A stretch of DNA of 64,000 nucleotides from Sipunculus nudus (GCA_026874595.1 CM049306.1:92144642-92208641); one strand, 5' to 3'. Numbered from the stretch's first letter, positions 13,101-25,016 are shown. A program made the numbers and translations. Notes: a model not told the origin generated them from the letters alone.

Positions 13101-16100
13101 ACTTAAGTGTTGCAGCTGATTCATCATCCACTAAGGCAAAGACAAAAGTCCAAGTCACAGCCCTTCCATGCCACGACTGAGTCTGACTCACCACCATCCA
13201 AGTCAGAGCCAGTTCAACCTTAGGTTTCAGTGTCTGAATTATAGTCCTAAGTTGATACATTAGTGACCTTACATTCAAATCCAATGCCAATATTTAAGAA
13301 ATCTACTACAAGCCTGGGTCACTGATGCTAGAAGGCTTGAGAATGAGTAGTCACTGCATCTGAGGCCATTGAGACCCAGCCTAGAGAATGCCATGGAGGC
13401 AAAGACCTTCCTTTACACCTCCAACCCTGAGTAACTTACTGTTCCTTGTTTTAGCCTCTCCAGCAGTTCCTTTTCTATGGCGTTGTCTAGCTGTGCTGCA
13501 ACCAGGGCTTTCTCCTGATGACAAAAACAATTTCACATTTAACTTCAAACTTATCAAAACAGTAATAACAGCAGTCCCCTACACAGTTCCCTTATACCTG
13601 CATCTAAAATAAAATGCACTGAACATCCTTTTGGATAATTGTTTGATATGAGATAAAACTTTATTGTTGTAAACTTATCAAAACAGTAATAACAGCAGTC
13701 CCCTACACAGTTCCCTTATACCTGCATCTAAAATAAAATGCACTGAACATCCTTTTGGATAATTGTTTGATATGAGATAAAACTTTATTGTTGTAAACTT
13801 ATCAAAACAGTAATAACAGCAGTCCCCTACACAGTCCCCTTATACCTGCATCTAAAATAAAATGCACTGAACATCCTTTTGGATAATTGTTTGATATGAG
13901 ATAAAACTTGATTGTTGTCAACTTATTATCTAAATAAATTTGTCAAATGCCTAACCAGTCTTGGGTATATATGTTGTTAACATATAAATGGAGCTGTGAG
14001 ACCAGTATAGGAAAGGTATTTCCTATCCTTATCCTTAATAGTAGACTGCCCAAATTCACAATCTACAAGTGCAAAATCTGTCAAAACCTGTCACCAAAAT
14101 CCTCTCCTATAATAATAGATATCTGAACCCTACTCTGCTAGGTTAAATAAGTGAATCACTGTTAATAATTAATCAATAATTAATTAATGCCAGTCAGACT
14201 TTGACTCTTAAAAATAAGTAACGCCAGAATTAAGTACTTTGGTAGAGGCTTAGCTTTATCTTAATCATTTATTGAACCCAAAATTTTTAAGCAATTAGGT
14301 ATAAGAAAATTCCTTCATCAAACCTGGAATATCTAATGAATTTTCCATACTCAGCCATATCATACAGGTTGATAAGATTATATTCTGACAGTTATAATAT
14401 AAAATGAATCCTAACCTCTCTTCTACGTTCTCTCCTTTCTACTTTCCTCTGCAGTGGCACAAGCTTCTTCCTAAAAAAAAGGTCATCAAGATATAATGGT
14501 ACATGCATACTCCAAATATTAATCATGGTACCTCCTTAACTACCCAGTATGCATCAGATAGATTACAGAATTAATATTCTAGTATATTTACCTTTTCTCC
14601 TCTTGAAGAACAAAATAAACACAATTAACTGTAAACTTAATCATATTTATATAGCAATGTAACTCAAATTTTCTAATTTTACTTTAGTGTATGCATACTA
14701 AAAATCTATATTTAAGATCACCATACTAGATTATTTTATTATTATCAATCAAACCAAAATACAGTCAAATTTATCTAAAATTTATAAATCAAATGGATGG
14801 TACAATTGGTTATAATAACTAATACTCTCAATAGCTTGGATGGCGGCATCCTGCAGTCATTCTAGCAATACCTAGATGAAATTAACCAGTCTTCCTGGTT
14901 TTCTTGGAAAATTAATTAAATGCTTACTGTCTTTTCAGAACAAGTTTCCTCATGCGTATGAGATATTGTGTGATCTTTGTGAATCTCTGCTTGCACTTGT
15001 GTTTGATAAACCTACAAAAGGGAAACAAATTGTATAGAAACCTAACATAAATCACATTATGCAATGCATGTCAGATTCTCTACACATACACAGCTTCAGT
15101 GCACTGTGATACTGCTGAAACTGTATCAGTAACGTTTAGCAGGAATGCTATAAAACTGTTTGGTAACAACAATCACAGTACATAAACATATCTTTAGTTC
15201 AACTTCTAACTTTCATGGTCACTAAAACCTGTACACTGAAAAAAATATAAAACTCAAAAGTCAGTTACAGATTGTTCAATATATGACAGCTTCAAAAATT
15301 TATTAAAAAATATGTTACACCCTCATTTCTTTAAGAAACTAACAAACAGTGTAGCCTGTAAAATACTAGTCAATAATATTATTTCAAATTAAAAACATTA
15401 CACAATCCTTTATAAAATTTTCAAAGAACAGTGAATTAGAATTTAGGATATCACTTATCTTTTAAAAGAGCTTACAATTAGCAAGAGAAAATTTATGTCA
15501 GAACCAAGAATAGGTGTTACCGTAAAATCTGTGAAATTTCGTACAGAAAAATATAATTAAATTTGTGGAAGTCCGAAATTTAACAGTCCATTACAGCAGT
15601 TTTAAAATTATGGTCTTGACAAGTTAAGATGCCTCGTCGGCAGAGGGCGATAATAGGAGCCTCAAGTATTCACTCGCAGATTTTGCATTCATCCGTGTGA
15701 ACCGTGAAGTTTCATGAATAAAAACATTATTTCCTATACTTGGTGTTGTTTATTTTATATTAAATCACTTTGGAAAAGGAATCTGAAAAGTATATCTGAA
15801 GGATTTAATCCTGTCATGAAGCTCAACACCCGTACATGCTTGCGTGACATCCTGAGAGATCGTTTTTCAGGTGGCTTACGCATGGAAACCCCCACTAATG
15901 GTGCACAAAAAGCTAGAGGTTTTTAGATCAAGTAAAGAGTTAATCGATCCTTATTTTCCAATATCAAATATCCAACCTCCGTTAAACTTCATGAACGTCT
16001 GCCAGGGCTTTGATGTACCCTTTGATCTCGTGTGACTTGATTGTTGGGTGATACGGTACCCGGGTACTCGAAACTGAGTCGTTCTGGTGTGACATTCAAG

Positions 16101-19100
16101 ATATTTATCTTAAATGTTTTAATGGAAATTAGCATTAATTTTCAAACTGATTAATATTGGCATTGAAAGAACCCAATTTGAATCTGGCTTACACACGGAA
16201 ATCCCCCTTTTTGGTGCACGTAAAGCTAGTGGTCTTGAGATCATTTACAGAGTTAATCCTGATTATCCAATTTCCAACCTCTGTCAAACTTCATGGACGT
16301 CTGTCAGTTATTCACGGCATGTCGCTCGCATCCCGGACAATTAAGCAACTCACATTAGAGATATTTTAAGTTTTTTCTATTGTTGCTGAAACAAAAATCT
16401 TAGTTTTCAGTCAAATTACATTCTATATGATGTAGATATAATTCATATTAATTATCAGTAGCATGGCATTCACATCGATCGGACCGGTAGGCTTGTTCAA
16501 AACCAGATTACAGGGCGAGGTTACGTCAGTGATACATTCACGGCAGTCCTACTAACGTCAAATATGGCGTAACAGACCATCAGCAGTTCGAAATTTAACA
16601 TGTCATTTGAATAATTATGGATACTGAAGAAAGACCGTGTACGAAATTCATTGAGGTACAAAATTTCACAGATTTTACAGTATATCACTTGACCAAACAG
16701 CTGCTCAATATAAAAAATTTCTCACCTGGGCCAGTATATAAGATGTGTGTCGATCTGTTCTAATGCCTTTTCATAATTTCTAGACAACTTGACTTTCTCC
16801 CATAATTTTGAAGGAAATGCAGCTCTTTCTATGGTCTTCATATACAAATAACATATACCTGGAAAAGGGATATGGTGATATCTCAAATATCCTATAAGCA
16901 TGAACAAATACACAGAAACAAACATACATTCAAAATCAATAGGGTTTCTTCTATTTTTGTTGCTGTTGTTTTTAGTTTTGTTTTAATTATATGTGTAGGC
17001 TAAAAATTCCATGTGTCAAGGACTCATGGAATGTATCATGTAAGAAAATCCTGACAAGGAAATGTTATAGAATATATCATATATGATAATCATGACAAGG
17101 ATATGTTTAATTAACCTTCAGCTATTCACAGCCAGTGTTGTGCTAATTACTCAATTATACTGATGACTGGTCATTTTCTTTCATAACCTATAAATGGATT
17201 GTTTATTTACATAATCAATCACAAATGATAATGAATGCACATCCAAAGAATTCATATTATCCAGATCTATGATACTCTTATTTTGTCATAGATAAAAGAA
17301 AAGACAGGGTATAAAACAGCAAACAAATTTTAACCCTGTGCAACAAATAAGTTTCAACAATCTAACCAATACCTTGACCTTTCAGCATGATATATAAGTT
17401 ACACTGAATTTACTCTGTCAGTATTTTTTGTATAATTATACACAGCAAATTTCGCTCTATTTAATAATATAGATGGTACATAAATTCAATTGATCATTGG
17501 TCGTTTTTTTTATTTCAATCATCAGAAATGACTTTACAAACAATTCCTAACACTATTCACAGCATGTGTAATTGCAACATGGCACTTTCAGGTGGGTGAA
17601 ATAAAACATGAAGAATTCAGTCACAATGACAGACAGCGTTTTAAGTTAATACCATTTAATCAATACTGGTAGAACAAAATAACTTCTTACAATTATTTAT
17701 TTATACTTACAAGTAATTTATGATTTGGTAAGCTATGGTAGGAAGTGACCTGAAAACTAAGTTGGTATTGAGAGGAGTCCATTGTTTGAACCTTTACATA
17801 TGTAGCCCAAATTTTTCTGCATTTTCTCTACTGTTAAAATAAATGACTAGGTGTTTCCACTAAAGTTTAATTGCCCAGTTTTTCAAAAGAGGCAGAAAAA
17901 TAAAAACCTGTTTGAAGATGTCATATGGAAAATCCAAATGTAGTTAAGTGACCTGTTGCAAGCAAATGCAGACATTCCAAAGAGATGATTGAATTCTAGA
18001 CATATGTACCAACAGTGTAAAACATGGAAAAAAAGTAACGATTACTTTGTTTCCAATTCAGATTTTAAATTGAATAAATTGGTTAAATCCTGACCTTTTT
18101 CTTCTCTGATAGTTGCATACTGGCTGTTAGCGAGAGGGCATGATGCTCTGTTACATATACCAGTCAGGTTAAACTCGTTTCTACAAAACTTCTGTGTCTT
18201 TGTCCTGAAACCATAAACGTTATGATCAATATCACACACAAGGACAATATGTGTTTGAACTTAAAAGTCATACAACACCTATTGGAGTAGAGTACATTTT
18301 TTACTAGAAACATTGGTTCTCCGAAAATCTCAAGTCAAGCTTTTCAGTTAATTAAAATTAATATTAATTATTTTAAGGTCTAATCATCGTCAAAAATCAT
18401 GAAAATTACATTTTTCTGAAAAACATCTGGTTTAATAGATGATTGCTATATCTATCTTTTCACAAAAACACGTTCCTGGGGTTATATTGTATCAGTTAGA
18501 AAAATAAGTATTTTATTTCAGATGTCAACCCCACGTGGGGTGCAAACAGGACCAACTGTCAGATCGGTGAGAGTTAGCAGCGTGTCAGTTGCTTATTGGT
18601 TAACCATGCGGTCGTGGCATTAGGCAAATGGTTGATTGACAGGCGTGGGGAAGACGCGGTCAGTCAGCCGGGAAAAAGCTAATCTTTATTACCGGCACTT
18701 ACTAATTGGCACTAATTAATACAAACACGTCCCCCTATACGCCTAACCCAGAAGTAAACTGTACATCGTACTCCTCCAGTCGCCGAATAATGTCTTTGTC
18801 ACTGCCGTAAAATATGTTAGTGTCACCCAATAATGGTCCTGGCACCAAGAATATACCCAGTAATATGAATTTACCGATTGTTATTTCTGTAATATTGACT
18901 CTTCTATACAATATAACATTTTCTCCCAGGGTCCATCATTACATCGCCAAAACAATTACCGAATACATCGTTCCTTCCTATATAATATACACTATCATCA
19001 AACTGAACGTCATGGGTCGAAGAAAAAAGATTAGAATGAGCGAAGATAAAATTCGCTATTTGAACGAGAGACAGTCACATACAGCTGTTCACAAGATTCC

Positions 19101-22100
19101 TGTGACCGTAACGAAACTACACAGAGATGACGATTCTGAGTCGTCAAGTGACAAAAACATGGAATCAGTACAACCTGGAGTTCCAGAATCAGTCAGCTAA
19201 CGTCTGTGGCAGTGCAGCCAACTTGCTATGTTGTTGGCTACCGCAGCAGTGTGTGCCATATGCCGTAAAGGAAATTTATCGTTAGTGGAGGATGTAGATA
19301 AACGCCGAGGGTGGTGCAGCAATATGGGACTGCGTTGCACGAATGAATTTTGTGAAAGGAACGCGGCACCAAGTTACATGACCACGTCGTCTGCTAACAA
19401 ATTTTGTGAAGTGAACCGCGCCGGAGTCTTAGCTATGAGAACGATCGGTAAAGGAAGAGCTGCCACAGCACGATTTAGCGCATTTATGAACATTCGTCCT
19501 CCCGTTTTATCCAACATATATAATTGTGAGAGGGAGAGACAAGTTGTTAATTGGATTAGGGCATATGGTAGTTTGAATGAGAGCGCAGAGTAAACAGAGT
19601 GATCGTTCTTATCAGTCACTTCACACCTGACGCGTGCCCCGGCGCGGCAGCCCATGACCTGATTACCTATGACCGGCCCCTCGGACCAGTAAGCTCCGCC
19701 TGCTTTAGTTTGACAGTTCTCCAGTTGTCATGATGCCTAACAAAATCCCTTTTTTAACATTGATAAACCATTAAATTTTATAATTTATATATTGAAACCG
19801 ATTCTCATCGGAACATTTAGTGAAAAAATACAACTGTCACTTGCGCTTATATCCCTGTTTTCCACTCAAAACAAAATTTCTCTTCCCAAACAGTTTTTGG
19901 CCGTTTTCTCAAAACAGTATTTCAGGAGACTTTATGGTCTTCAAAGCGATATTTCTCAAAAACCATCAAATATAGAGTCTTCAAATTTTGAATATAGGTA
20001 AATCAACAAGTATTCTAAAATGCGATTTTTTCTTTTTCCTATATCGTTTTTAGTATAGTAGAAATACGTTATTTAAACAAAATAAGTATTGTAAACATCA
20101 CACATTTTTTTAAATTTTAAATTTCATTATGAAAAAAATACTTTAAATATATAACCAAAAAAATGCCTGGAGATATTTGTATGTAATTTCAAATGATACT
20201 ATTTCCACACACATACCCTATGCCAATTTTGAGATATATCCAATTAAAAAAAAATTATTTTAAATCATTTCAAGTTTTAAATTTTCATAGTGGACACTGT
20301 TACACTTTTTAAATATACCTCATCTGATAGAGAATTTTCTGAGGATTCTAAATATATATACATCACTGTGTCTAAAATTATTATTAATATGAATTCTAAA
20401 TCAAATTAACCCAAGGTTGTTTGACTATGATTAGACCTTAATCAGGAATTTTGCTTTCATTACATGAAAAAGTCAAGCACAGTCAAGCATTATTTATGTA
20501 TAAGTATGCTTATACTTATTCACTGAGTAGGTGAAGCTGAGATACATTTTCATCAAGATATTTATAAAGAATAACAAGGGACAAATGGGTCACATCGCTC
20601 AGCTGAATTTTGGAAAATATTAATAACCGCAAAATATTTTTATTTCTTTTGGTTTTTTAGCCCTCAGCCCTTAGGCTGTCACCCAAGCTGTCCGTCCGTT
20701 CGTCTGTCCGGCGTCCGTTAACTTTTACCTTGTGAGCGGGATATCTTGAAAAGGATTCACCGTCAGAAATTTATTTACTCGGTAAAAATGTATATCGACA
20801 AAATCTCGGTCAAGTTCAAAGATGGGTGACCTTGAGTCAAGGTCCTTGACCCATTTTTATACATTTTAGAGCTGATTATAGAAAAACACTTAGATGCTTA
20901 TTACTCCGGAACCATTTGGTGGATTTTCACAAAACTTACTACGATTATTGGGACTGACAATCTGTACCTGCTACACAAGTTTGGTGGCGCCACCTACATT
21001 ATCTGATTTTTAATGAATTTTTATTGTATTTTTCAACTTAGGGCTTGTGAGCGGGATATCTCTAAAAGAATTCACCGTAGGAATTTTATTTTTATGGTGA
21101 AGATGTATATTCACAAAATCTCAGTCAAGTTCGAACATGGGTGACCTTGACCTATTTTTCTACGTTTTAGAGCTGATTATAAAAAAACATTTAGAAGCTT
21201 ATTTCTCAGGAACCATTGGCTGGATTTTCACAATACTTACTAGGATAATAGGGAGTGATGGTCTGTAACTGTTGCACAAGTTGGGGGCGCCACCTGCAAT
21301 TTCTGATTTTTAATGAATTTTTCTTGGATTTTTCAACTTTGGCCTTGTGAGCGGGATATCTCTAAAAGGATTCACAGCAGGAATTTGATTTCTTTGGTGA
21401 AGATGTATATCGACAAAATCTTGGTCAAGTTCGAAGATGGGTGACCTTGACCTACTTTTCAAGGTCACAGAACTGATAATAAAATAAAACTTAGCTTTTT
21501 TTCAGGAAGCATTTGGTGGATTGTTATGAATCATGGAACATACCTCTCCATTTTAAATTTGTAACTGAGACATGTACAGATATACATCCATGTGAGAACA
21601 GATATTTAGTACTTGTTACTGTTACCACCTCTAAACACTGTTCTTTTGGCTGAGGGCTTTTGTCAGCTTCTGCTGATATTCTAGTCATGTATATTATCAT
21701 TAGAAAAGCTATGAGAAAATGGCCCTGCTAAAATGAAACTCTGTAAATTATAGAATAATGAACATGAGCTAACCCGTTTAGTGATGCACCAAGGGAACAA
21801 ATAGGCCTAGGGTAAGTGTTATATAAAAGAAACATTTCATAAACAAATAATGTGTGAAGGTAATTAAGTTTTCAAAAGTTAAATATATGGCCATATGAGT
21901 TAAAAATTAATCTCAAAAAGTTTGACCAATATTCCTAATTTTAATACTAAGTTAACAGTGTTATTCACACTTAGGCCCCGCCAACTTTAAGAGATATGAA
22001 TGAAATATTACAAAGTATTTATATCTTCTTAAATCTTGTCAGTTAGCACTTACATTAGATCCTAATATTTTATCACATTTGAATATTAGGATTAAATTTT

Positions 22101-24635
22101 AAAAAAAAATAAAAATTGTCGAAGATTTATCTTGTTTATTAGTCCTGTGTTTTGAAGGGGTGGGTGGTAGAGGGGTCACAGTTGTTACTGCTCGTTACTG
22201 AAAAAATGTTAATTTTAAGTTTCATCTAGTTCATAGTACTTATCTCTCAACAGAATGGGGTGGGATGGGGGGGGGGGAGAGAAAAAGGCTCCCTGTGGTA
22301 TGGTATTAACTGCAGACAGCCTGATCAAGCTCAACTCAGTGGAGAGAGGGCTTGCTCTAGTGATGGGATTACATAACATTATGCCAACAGCCTGGGGAGC
22401 ATAGAGAGCTGCACTGAATGACCTACAGTGACTAAAGTGGACTGCTTGACAATGTAAGGGAATACAAAAAAAATTCAATAACTAGCCTAATTCTGCAGCT
22501 TTTATTTTCAAATTTCAGATTTTAACAGATTAAATCCTTATGTGCACATACTGTGAAAAATAAATCCCCAGTACTTAAATGAAAAAAAACGTGCCATGGC
22601 CAAAATTTAAGGTACCAATTTTTTATTCTTGCTATTATTTTAAAAATTTTAAAGATTTTTATTTAATTTTGGATATACAATTTAATTTTGATTAATTAAC
22701 GTTATATTACAGGAAAAAAGTCCTTAACTTTATCATGTTTTGTGTTAAGTGATCAAATATCTTTCCAGATTTTTTACAAAATGCATTATGTTTGAGCCAA
22801 TAACTTTTTTAAATCATATAATACAGACCTAATTTCTGGCATGTACATCGGAACTATACAGAGGAATATTTTTGGTAAATATGAGGAAAAACAGATGAGT
22901 GGTTTTGATATTAGACAGTCCTGAAGTGTGAAAATAGGTTTTTAATAAAAAATTGAGGATTTTCCTTAATTTCTCAAAGGAACGAAGTTGCAAAGACCCA
23001 GTTTTCGGCTTGGTAGGAGATCTTGGGGACATCTAACATAATGCTGAATTTTGGATTCCTAGGTCTTACAGTTTCAAAACGTGCCACATCTGCGGACAGA
23101 TGGACAGTCGACGGACAATGGACCACGACTATAGCTCAGATGACTTATAGTCAGCTGAGCTGAAAAGCATTTAGAGAAATACTTGTGCACACATTTATAC
23201 AAAAAGAAATATTTACAAGCAAATTTTATGCACATTTTCACAATAGCAAGCCCCAATCTCTAATCTGTTGTAGATGTGTTACATGTCTACACTTATCTAT
23301 TTATAAATTGAATTTAATTTCAACTAGCCAATAAATTAACAATACCTTATTTTGAAAGAACAAAAAGACTTGTTGATGATACTCCAAATTACCTGAAAAA
23401 GAGAACAAATGATAATTATATTCATCTGTAATCCAATCAATATGAAAAGTAACCAAATCAGGACATATAATGATAAAAACCATTGTAACTTCAATATCAT
23501 ACATTAGCAGGTCCAGCATATATATAACATGTTTCCTTTCAACAGACAATTCATCTACTAATACTTGGTGAATAAGTCACATTGACAACACTGACAGTTA
23601 TGATGATAAGTAGCATGATTATATATAGTTCTCTAATAAATCATCTACTACCATATCTTTAATGCTGTAGAAGATAATATCCCTTCAACGCTGAATATTA
23701 TGGAGTTGATATTATGATATCATTGATATAATAATGATCACTTTCATGTTTCTTGTGGTTTGTCTTTGCTGATAGTCAAAAAATAACAATATTGTAACAT
23801 ATATAACTTAGCACAGGGTTCAAAGTTGAGTCAGATAAGGCTGAAATAAACTGTTTCTTTGACTTTTATATAATCAATAAAATATCCACATAAAAGTTCA
23901 TAAAGCACTGAAGGTGGATTATTACAAAGAGTTCTAAGTGAAGTGATTGTGCCTGGAACAAATGATGCTATGTCTTTTAGTTTATGATATAATTAAATGT
24001 TATAATTCAATTTTTTATTGGCTAAGACTAAGTGATCATGCAACATTTAACAGGCCTAACAAAACACTCTCCAAATTATTGCCAAGAACTTGACAGAAGT
24101 ATCCAGGAATATATGATACATTGTTTGAATGAACAAAAATTACTGATAGAAACATGGAAATTTTATATTTATCAATAAATAAGCAATGGGCACAAACTGA
24201 ACTGACTTTTGTTCAGGCCTGGTTAAAAACGATTCACTGGTATTAGGGTAATTTCTCCACTAATGCAATCGAAAAACAGCGTGAACAATTACGAACAGCA
24301 TGAATGATTCGGACAGAACGATGCGTTATGGACTGAATGTTCGAAGCGTGACAGCGTAAAATCTAGTGATTAGTAATAATGATAGGTAGTGACATCGACA
24401 AAAAAAAATACACAACGAAGGCAACGCGGAAACGCTTATATAGACAGAACTGCTCAGCAACAAAATCTCAGGCGTGTTCCGAGTTGTTCAATTGGGCACT
24501 TGCGATGGTAGGTTTAAAGTGATGTGGGGCTTCCTACCTGTTCTGAGCAACAGTATGGATTTTATACTATCTATGATTGTACTATGATACAATAATCTCT
24601 CTTTACATTCGTATACTTACGTCGTCGTGCTGCAT
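7144..24635 (-). CDS. MAK16: MAK16 homologue, nucleolar 60S ribosome assembly factor, ten coding exons, 312 aa
   Basis: Coding exons on the - strand, 5' to 3': 24635-24621, 23392-23346, 18204-18095, 16858-16726, 15011-14928, 14470-14416, 13514-13440, 10984-10817, 7764-7699, 7329-7144. Every junction is GT-AG and the frame is continuous. The MAK16 hallmarks run in order: MQHDD-VIW start, [18 protein letters not shown] (15-32), [15 protein letters not shown] (38-52), [14 protein letters not shown] (60-73), LIYWPRF (97-103), [14 protein letters not shown] (108-121), [17 protein letters not shown] (132-148), [15 protein letters not shown] (157-171), YGDIYNFP (174-181), an acidic Glu/Ser tract (190-273), a lysine run (275-279, probable nuclear signal) and VEIEYEQE (291-298). 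Length is close to the human protein (300). MAK16 is known to bind early pre-60S particles with RPF1 and is essential in yeast. Five Cys (16, 28, 38, 43, 60) are kept. Oddities: residues 9-11 are SII where the family has DTL, one residue is missing there, and the exon 3 donor is the weak GTCAGG. The transcript is convergent with ATP5MK. Confidence 0.95.
7978..10580 (+). mobile_element. Family C satellite-carrying element in MAK16 intron 8
   Basis: The left end has a GGCACC-GCA-GGTGCC hairpin (7984-7998) and then the subterminal arm GTATCCCCAGAC (8002-8013). The right end has CATAGTATCCCCCGAC and the inverse arm GTCTGGGGATAC (10560-10571), which together fold into a hairpin. Between them are a poly-C run, a 288-bp tandem array (8130-9960), a palindrome GGTGGCGCCACC (10235-10246) and a short GGC run. 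Inverted subterminal arms plus a 3' hairpin plus a satellite core fit a non-autonomous Helitron/Helentron. The exact end after 'ataactgg' is uncertain. It lies wholly between MAK16 exons 9 and 8. Confidence 0.7.
8130..9960 (+). repeat. 288-bp tandem array (two 144-bp half-units) full of TGACCT half-sites
   Basis: The phrase 'gtgaactatatgtgcaagatg' recurs near 8655, 8941, 9228 and more weakly near 9520, about 288 bases apart. Each unit has two related halves, one with TGACCTTGACCTTTGACCTC and one with TGACCTTCACCTTTGACCTT. About six full units are present with few changes, so the array is fairly young or homogenised. Reading frames here that end in '[10 protein letters not shown]' repeat the unit and are not genes. 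Confidence 0.9.
11496..13080. mobile_element. Non-autonomous hAT element in MAK16 intron 7
   Basis: The termini are inverted: CAGGGTTGGCAAGTTTTAGG at the left and the inverse of CAGGGTTGGGTTTTAGGC at the right. They are flanked by a perfect 8-bp target duplication, ACACATGC (11488-11495 and 13081-13088). CAGGG termini and 8-bp duplications are diagnostic of the hAT superfamily. Both ends also carry several copies of 'ggttttaggcag'. No transposase frame is present. It lies between MAK16 exons 8 and 7. Confidence 0.9.
13548..13919. repeat. Three tandem copies of a 124-bp unit beside a MAK16 splice acceptor
   Basis: Units begin at 13548, 13672 and 13796 with the phrase 'aacttatcaaaacagtaata' and are nearly identical (for example one T to C change in 'acacagttccc'). 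The first unit starts only 34 bases upstream, in transcript order, of MAK16 exon 7 (acceptor at 13515), so the array is inside intron 6. Confidence 0.9.
13920..18094. other. MAK16 introns 3-6, mostly unassigned
   Basis: Apart from exons 4, 5 and 6 and the MITE at 15520-16680, this is AT-rich intron sequence. I see no other gene, RNA or complete element. Stretches at 17000-18090 and 14480-14920 show nothing recognisable. Confidence 0.5.
15520..16680. mobile_element. TA-flanked inverted-repeat element, single-arm copy of the 49-56 kb palindrome family
   Basis: The ends are inverted copies of CCGTAAAATCTGTGAAATTT, each flanked by TA, as in Tc1/mariner-type insertion. Sequence from about 15860 to 16680 matches the right arm of the large palindrome (about 55700-56539), including CCCGGGTAC, 'gtcgttctggtgtgacattc' and 'cacatcgatcggaccggtag'. 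The left part differs, so this copy is not palindromic. It lies in MAK16 intron 4. Confidence 0.75.
18377..20437. mobile_element. TTAA-flanked DNA transposon in MAK16 intron 2
   Basis: The termini GGTCTAATCATCGTCAAA (18377-18394) and its inverse (20420-20437) agree at 17 of 18 positions and each abuts TTAA (18373-18376 and 20438-20441). TTAA duplication is the mark of piggyBac-type insertion, though the terminal sequence itself is not one I recognise. The middle is GC-richer and holds the broken Mutator-like frame; the right third is AT-rich and empty. Confidence 0.65.
19012..19593 (+). pseudogene. Broken Mutator-like transposase N-terminal region
   Basis: One frame runs from ATG 19012 to a TAA at 19591-19593, interrupted by a single in-frame TAA at 19198-19200. 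The first part starts [20 protein letters not shown], a basic N-terminus. The second has [29 protein letters not shown], then [20 protein letters not shown] and [14 protein letters not shown]. The paired Cys followed by 'VNR..V.AMR.IGKG......F...MN' is the pattern of Mutator-like transposase domain proteins common in invertebrate genomes, recalled and not searched. The catalytic DDE part is absent. Upstream codons from 18814 are open, but ATG 19012 gives the family-like start. Confidence 0.65.
20654..21684 (+). mobile_element. Family B satellite-carrying, Helitron-like element in MAK16 intron 2
   Basis: The left arm is GCCCTCAGCC (20660-20669) followed by a GTCCGTCC-type run; the inverse arm GGCTGAGGGC lies near 21648-21657. 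After it comes a hairpin (TCAGC-TTCT-GCTGA) and ATATTCTAG ending at 21684, followed by T. A 3' hairpin 5-10 bases before CTAG, inserted before T, is the canonical Helitron end. The core has three units of about 300 bases beginning 'cttgtgagcgggatatctc' near 20730, 21045 and 21345. No Rep/helicase is encoded, so it is non-autonomous. Confidence 0.75.
22495..23165 (-). mobile_element. Family A element, truncated copy A3
   Basis: Read on the - strand, it starts TCAGCTGACTATAAGTCATC, then a GTCCG run, 'gatgtggcacgttttgaaac', 'cagcataatgttagatgtcc' and on through the same unit found at 51.2 and 56.6 kb. Similarity fades near 22495, with no 3' arm or hairpin, so the element is cut short. It is inside MAK16 intron 2. 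The short frame at 22829-23032 is the same repeat-borne frame found in the other copies. Confidence 0.8.
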
Positions 24636-24692
24636 CTTGTGTGGTTTCTGTGTTTAAATGTTACACATTGCAAATCTGGTTAAAAACACATA

Positions 24693-24698
24693 CACGTG
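24693..24698. promoter_or_regulatory. CACGTG E-box upstream of MAK16
   Basis: A CACGTG hexamer lies 58 bases upstream of the MAK16 ATG, with CCGGAA-type motifs further upstream (about 24713-24725). Ribosome-biogenesis genes in animals are often Myc/Max targets through this hexamer (known biology). Its use here is an inference from position. No TATA box is seen at a fitting distance. Confidence 0.4.
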
Positions 24699-24797
24699 AG
24701 TACGGGGAAACACCCGGAAACGGAATGATAGACAGTGGCGCCATCTGAACAAGTACTGATATTTCCCTGAGCAACATTTAGTTAGAGGTAGTAAGAC

Positions 24798-25011
24798 CAG
24801 GGGCTGATCCAGGATTTAGGAAAAGGGGGGGGGGGGGTCCAACCAAGGAGGACTAATGAAAATCCTAAAAAAAGGTCATCAGGTCCGGAAAAGGGGGGGT
24901 CCAGGCCGCCAATTTTTTTCTGAATCCCTTTAAAAAATGTTGCTTCGCGTGAAAAAAAGGGAGGGGGGGGGGGCGGACCCCCTGGACCCCCCCCCCCCGG
25001 ATACGCTTCTG
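24798..25011. mobile_element. Small inverted-repeat MITE with G/C homopolymers
   Basis: The left end CAGGGGCTGATCCAGG and right end CCGGATACGCTTCTG are inverted copies (about 11 of 15 agree). They are flanked by a 5-bp direct repeat AAGAC (24793-24797 and 25012-25016). The inside has runs of 10 or more G and C. No coding potential; the 79-codon - strand frame across it is low-complexity. Confidence 0.65.
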
Positions 25012-25016
25012 AAGAC

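Noticed and set aside
18814-19011. Upstream extension of the Mutator-like frame to the Met at 18814
   Set aside because: The extra 66 residues are hydrophobic and unlike the family; the basic start at 19012 fits better.
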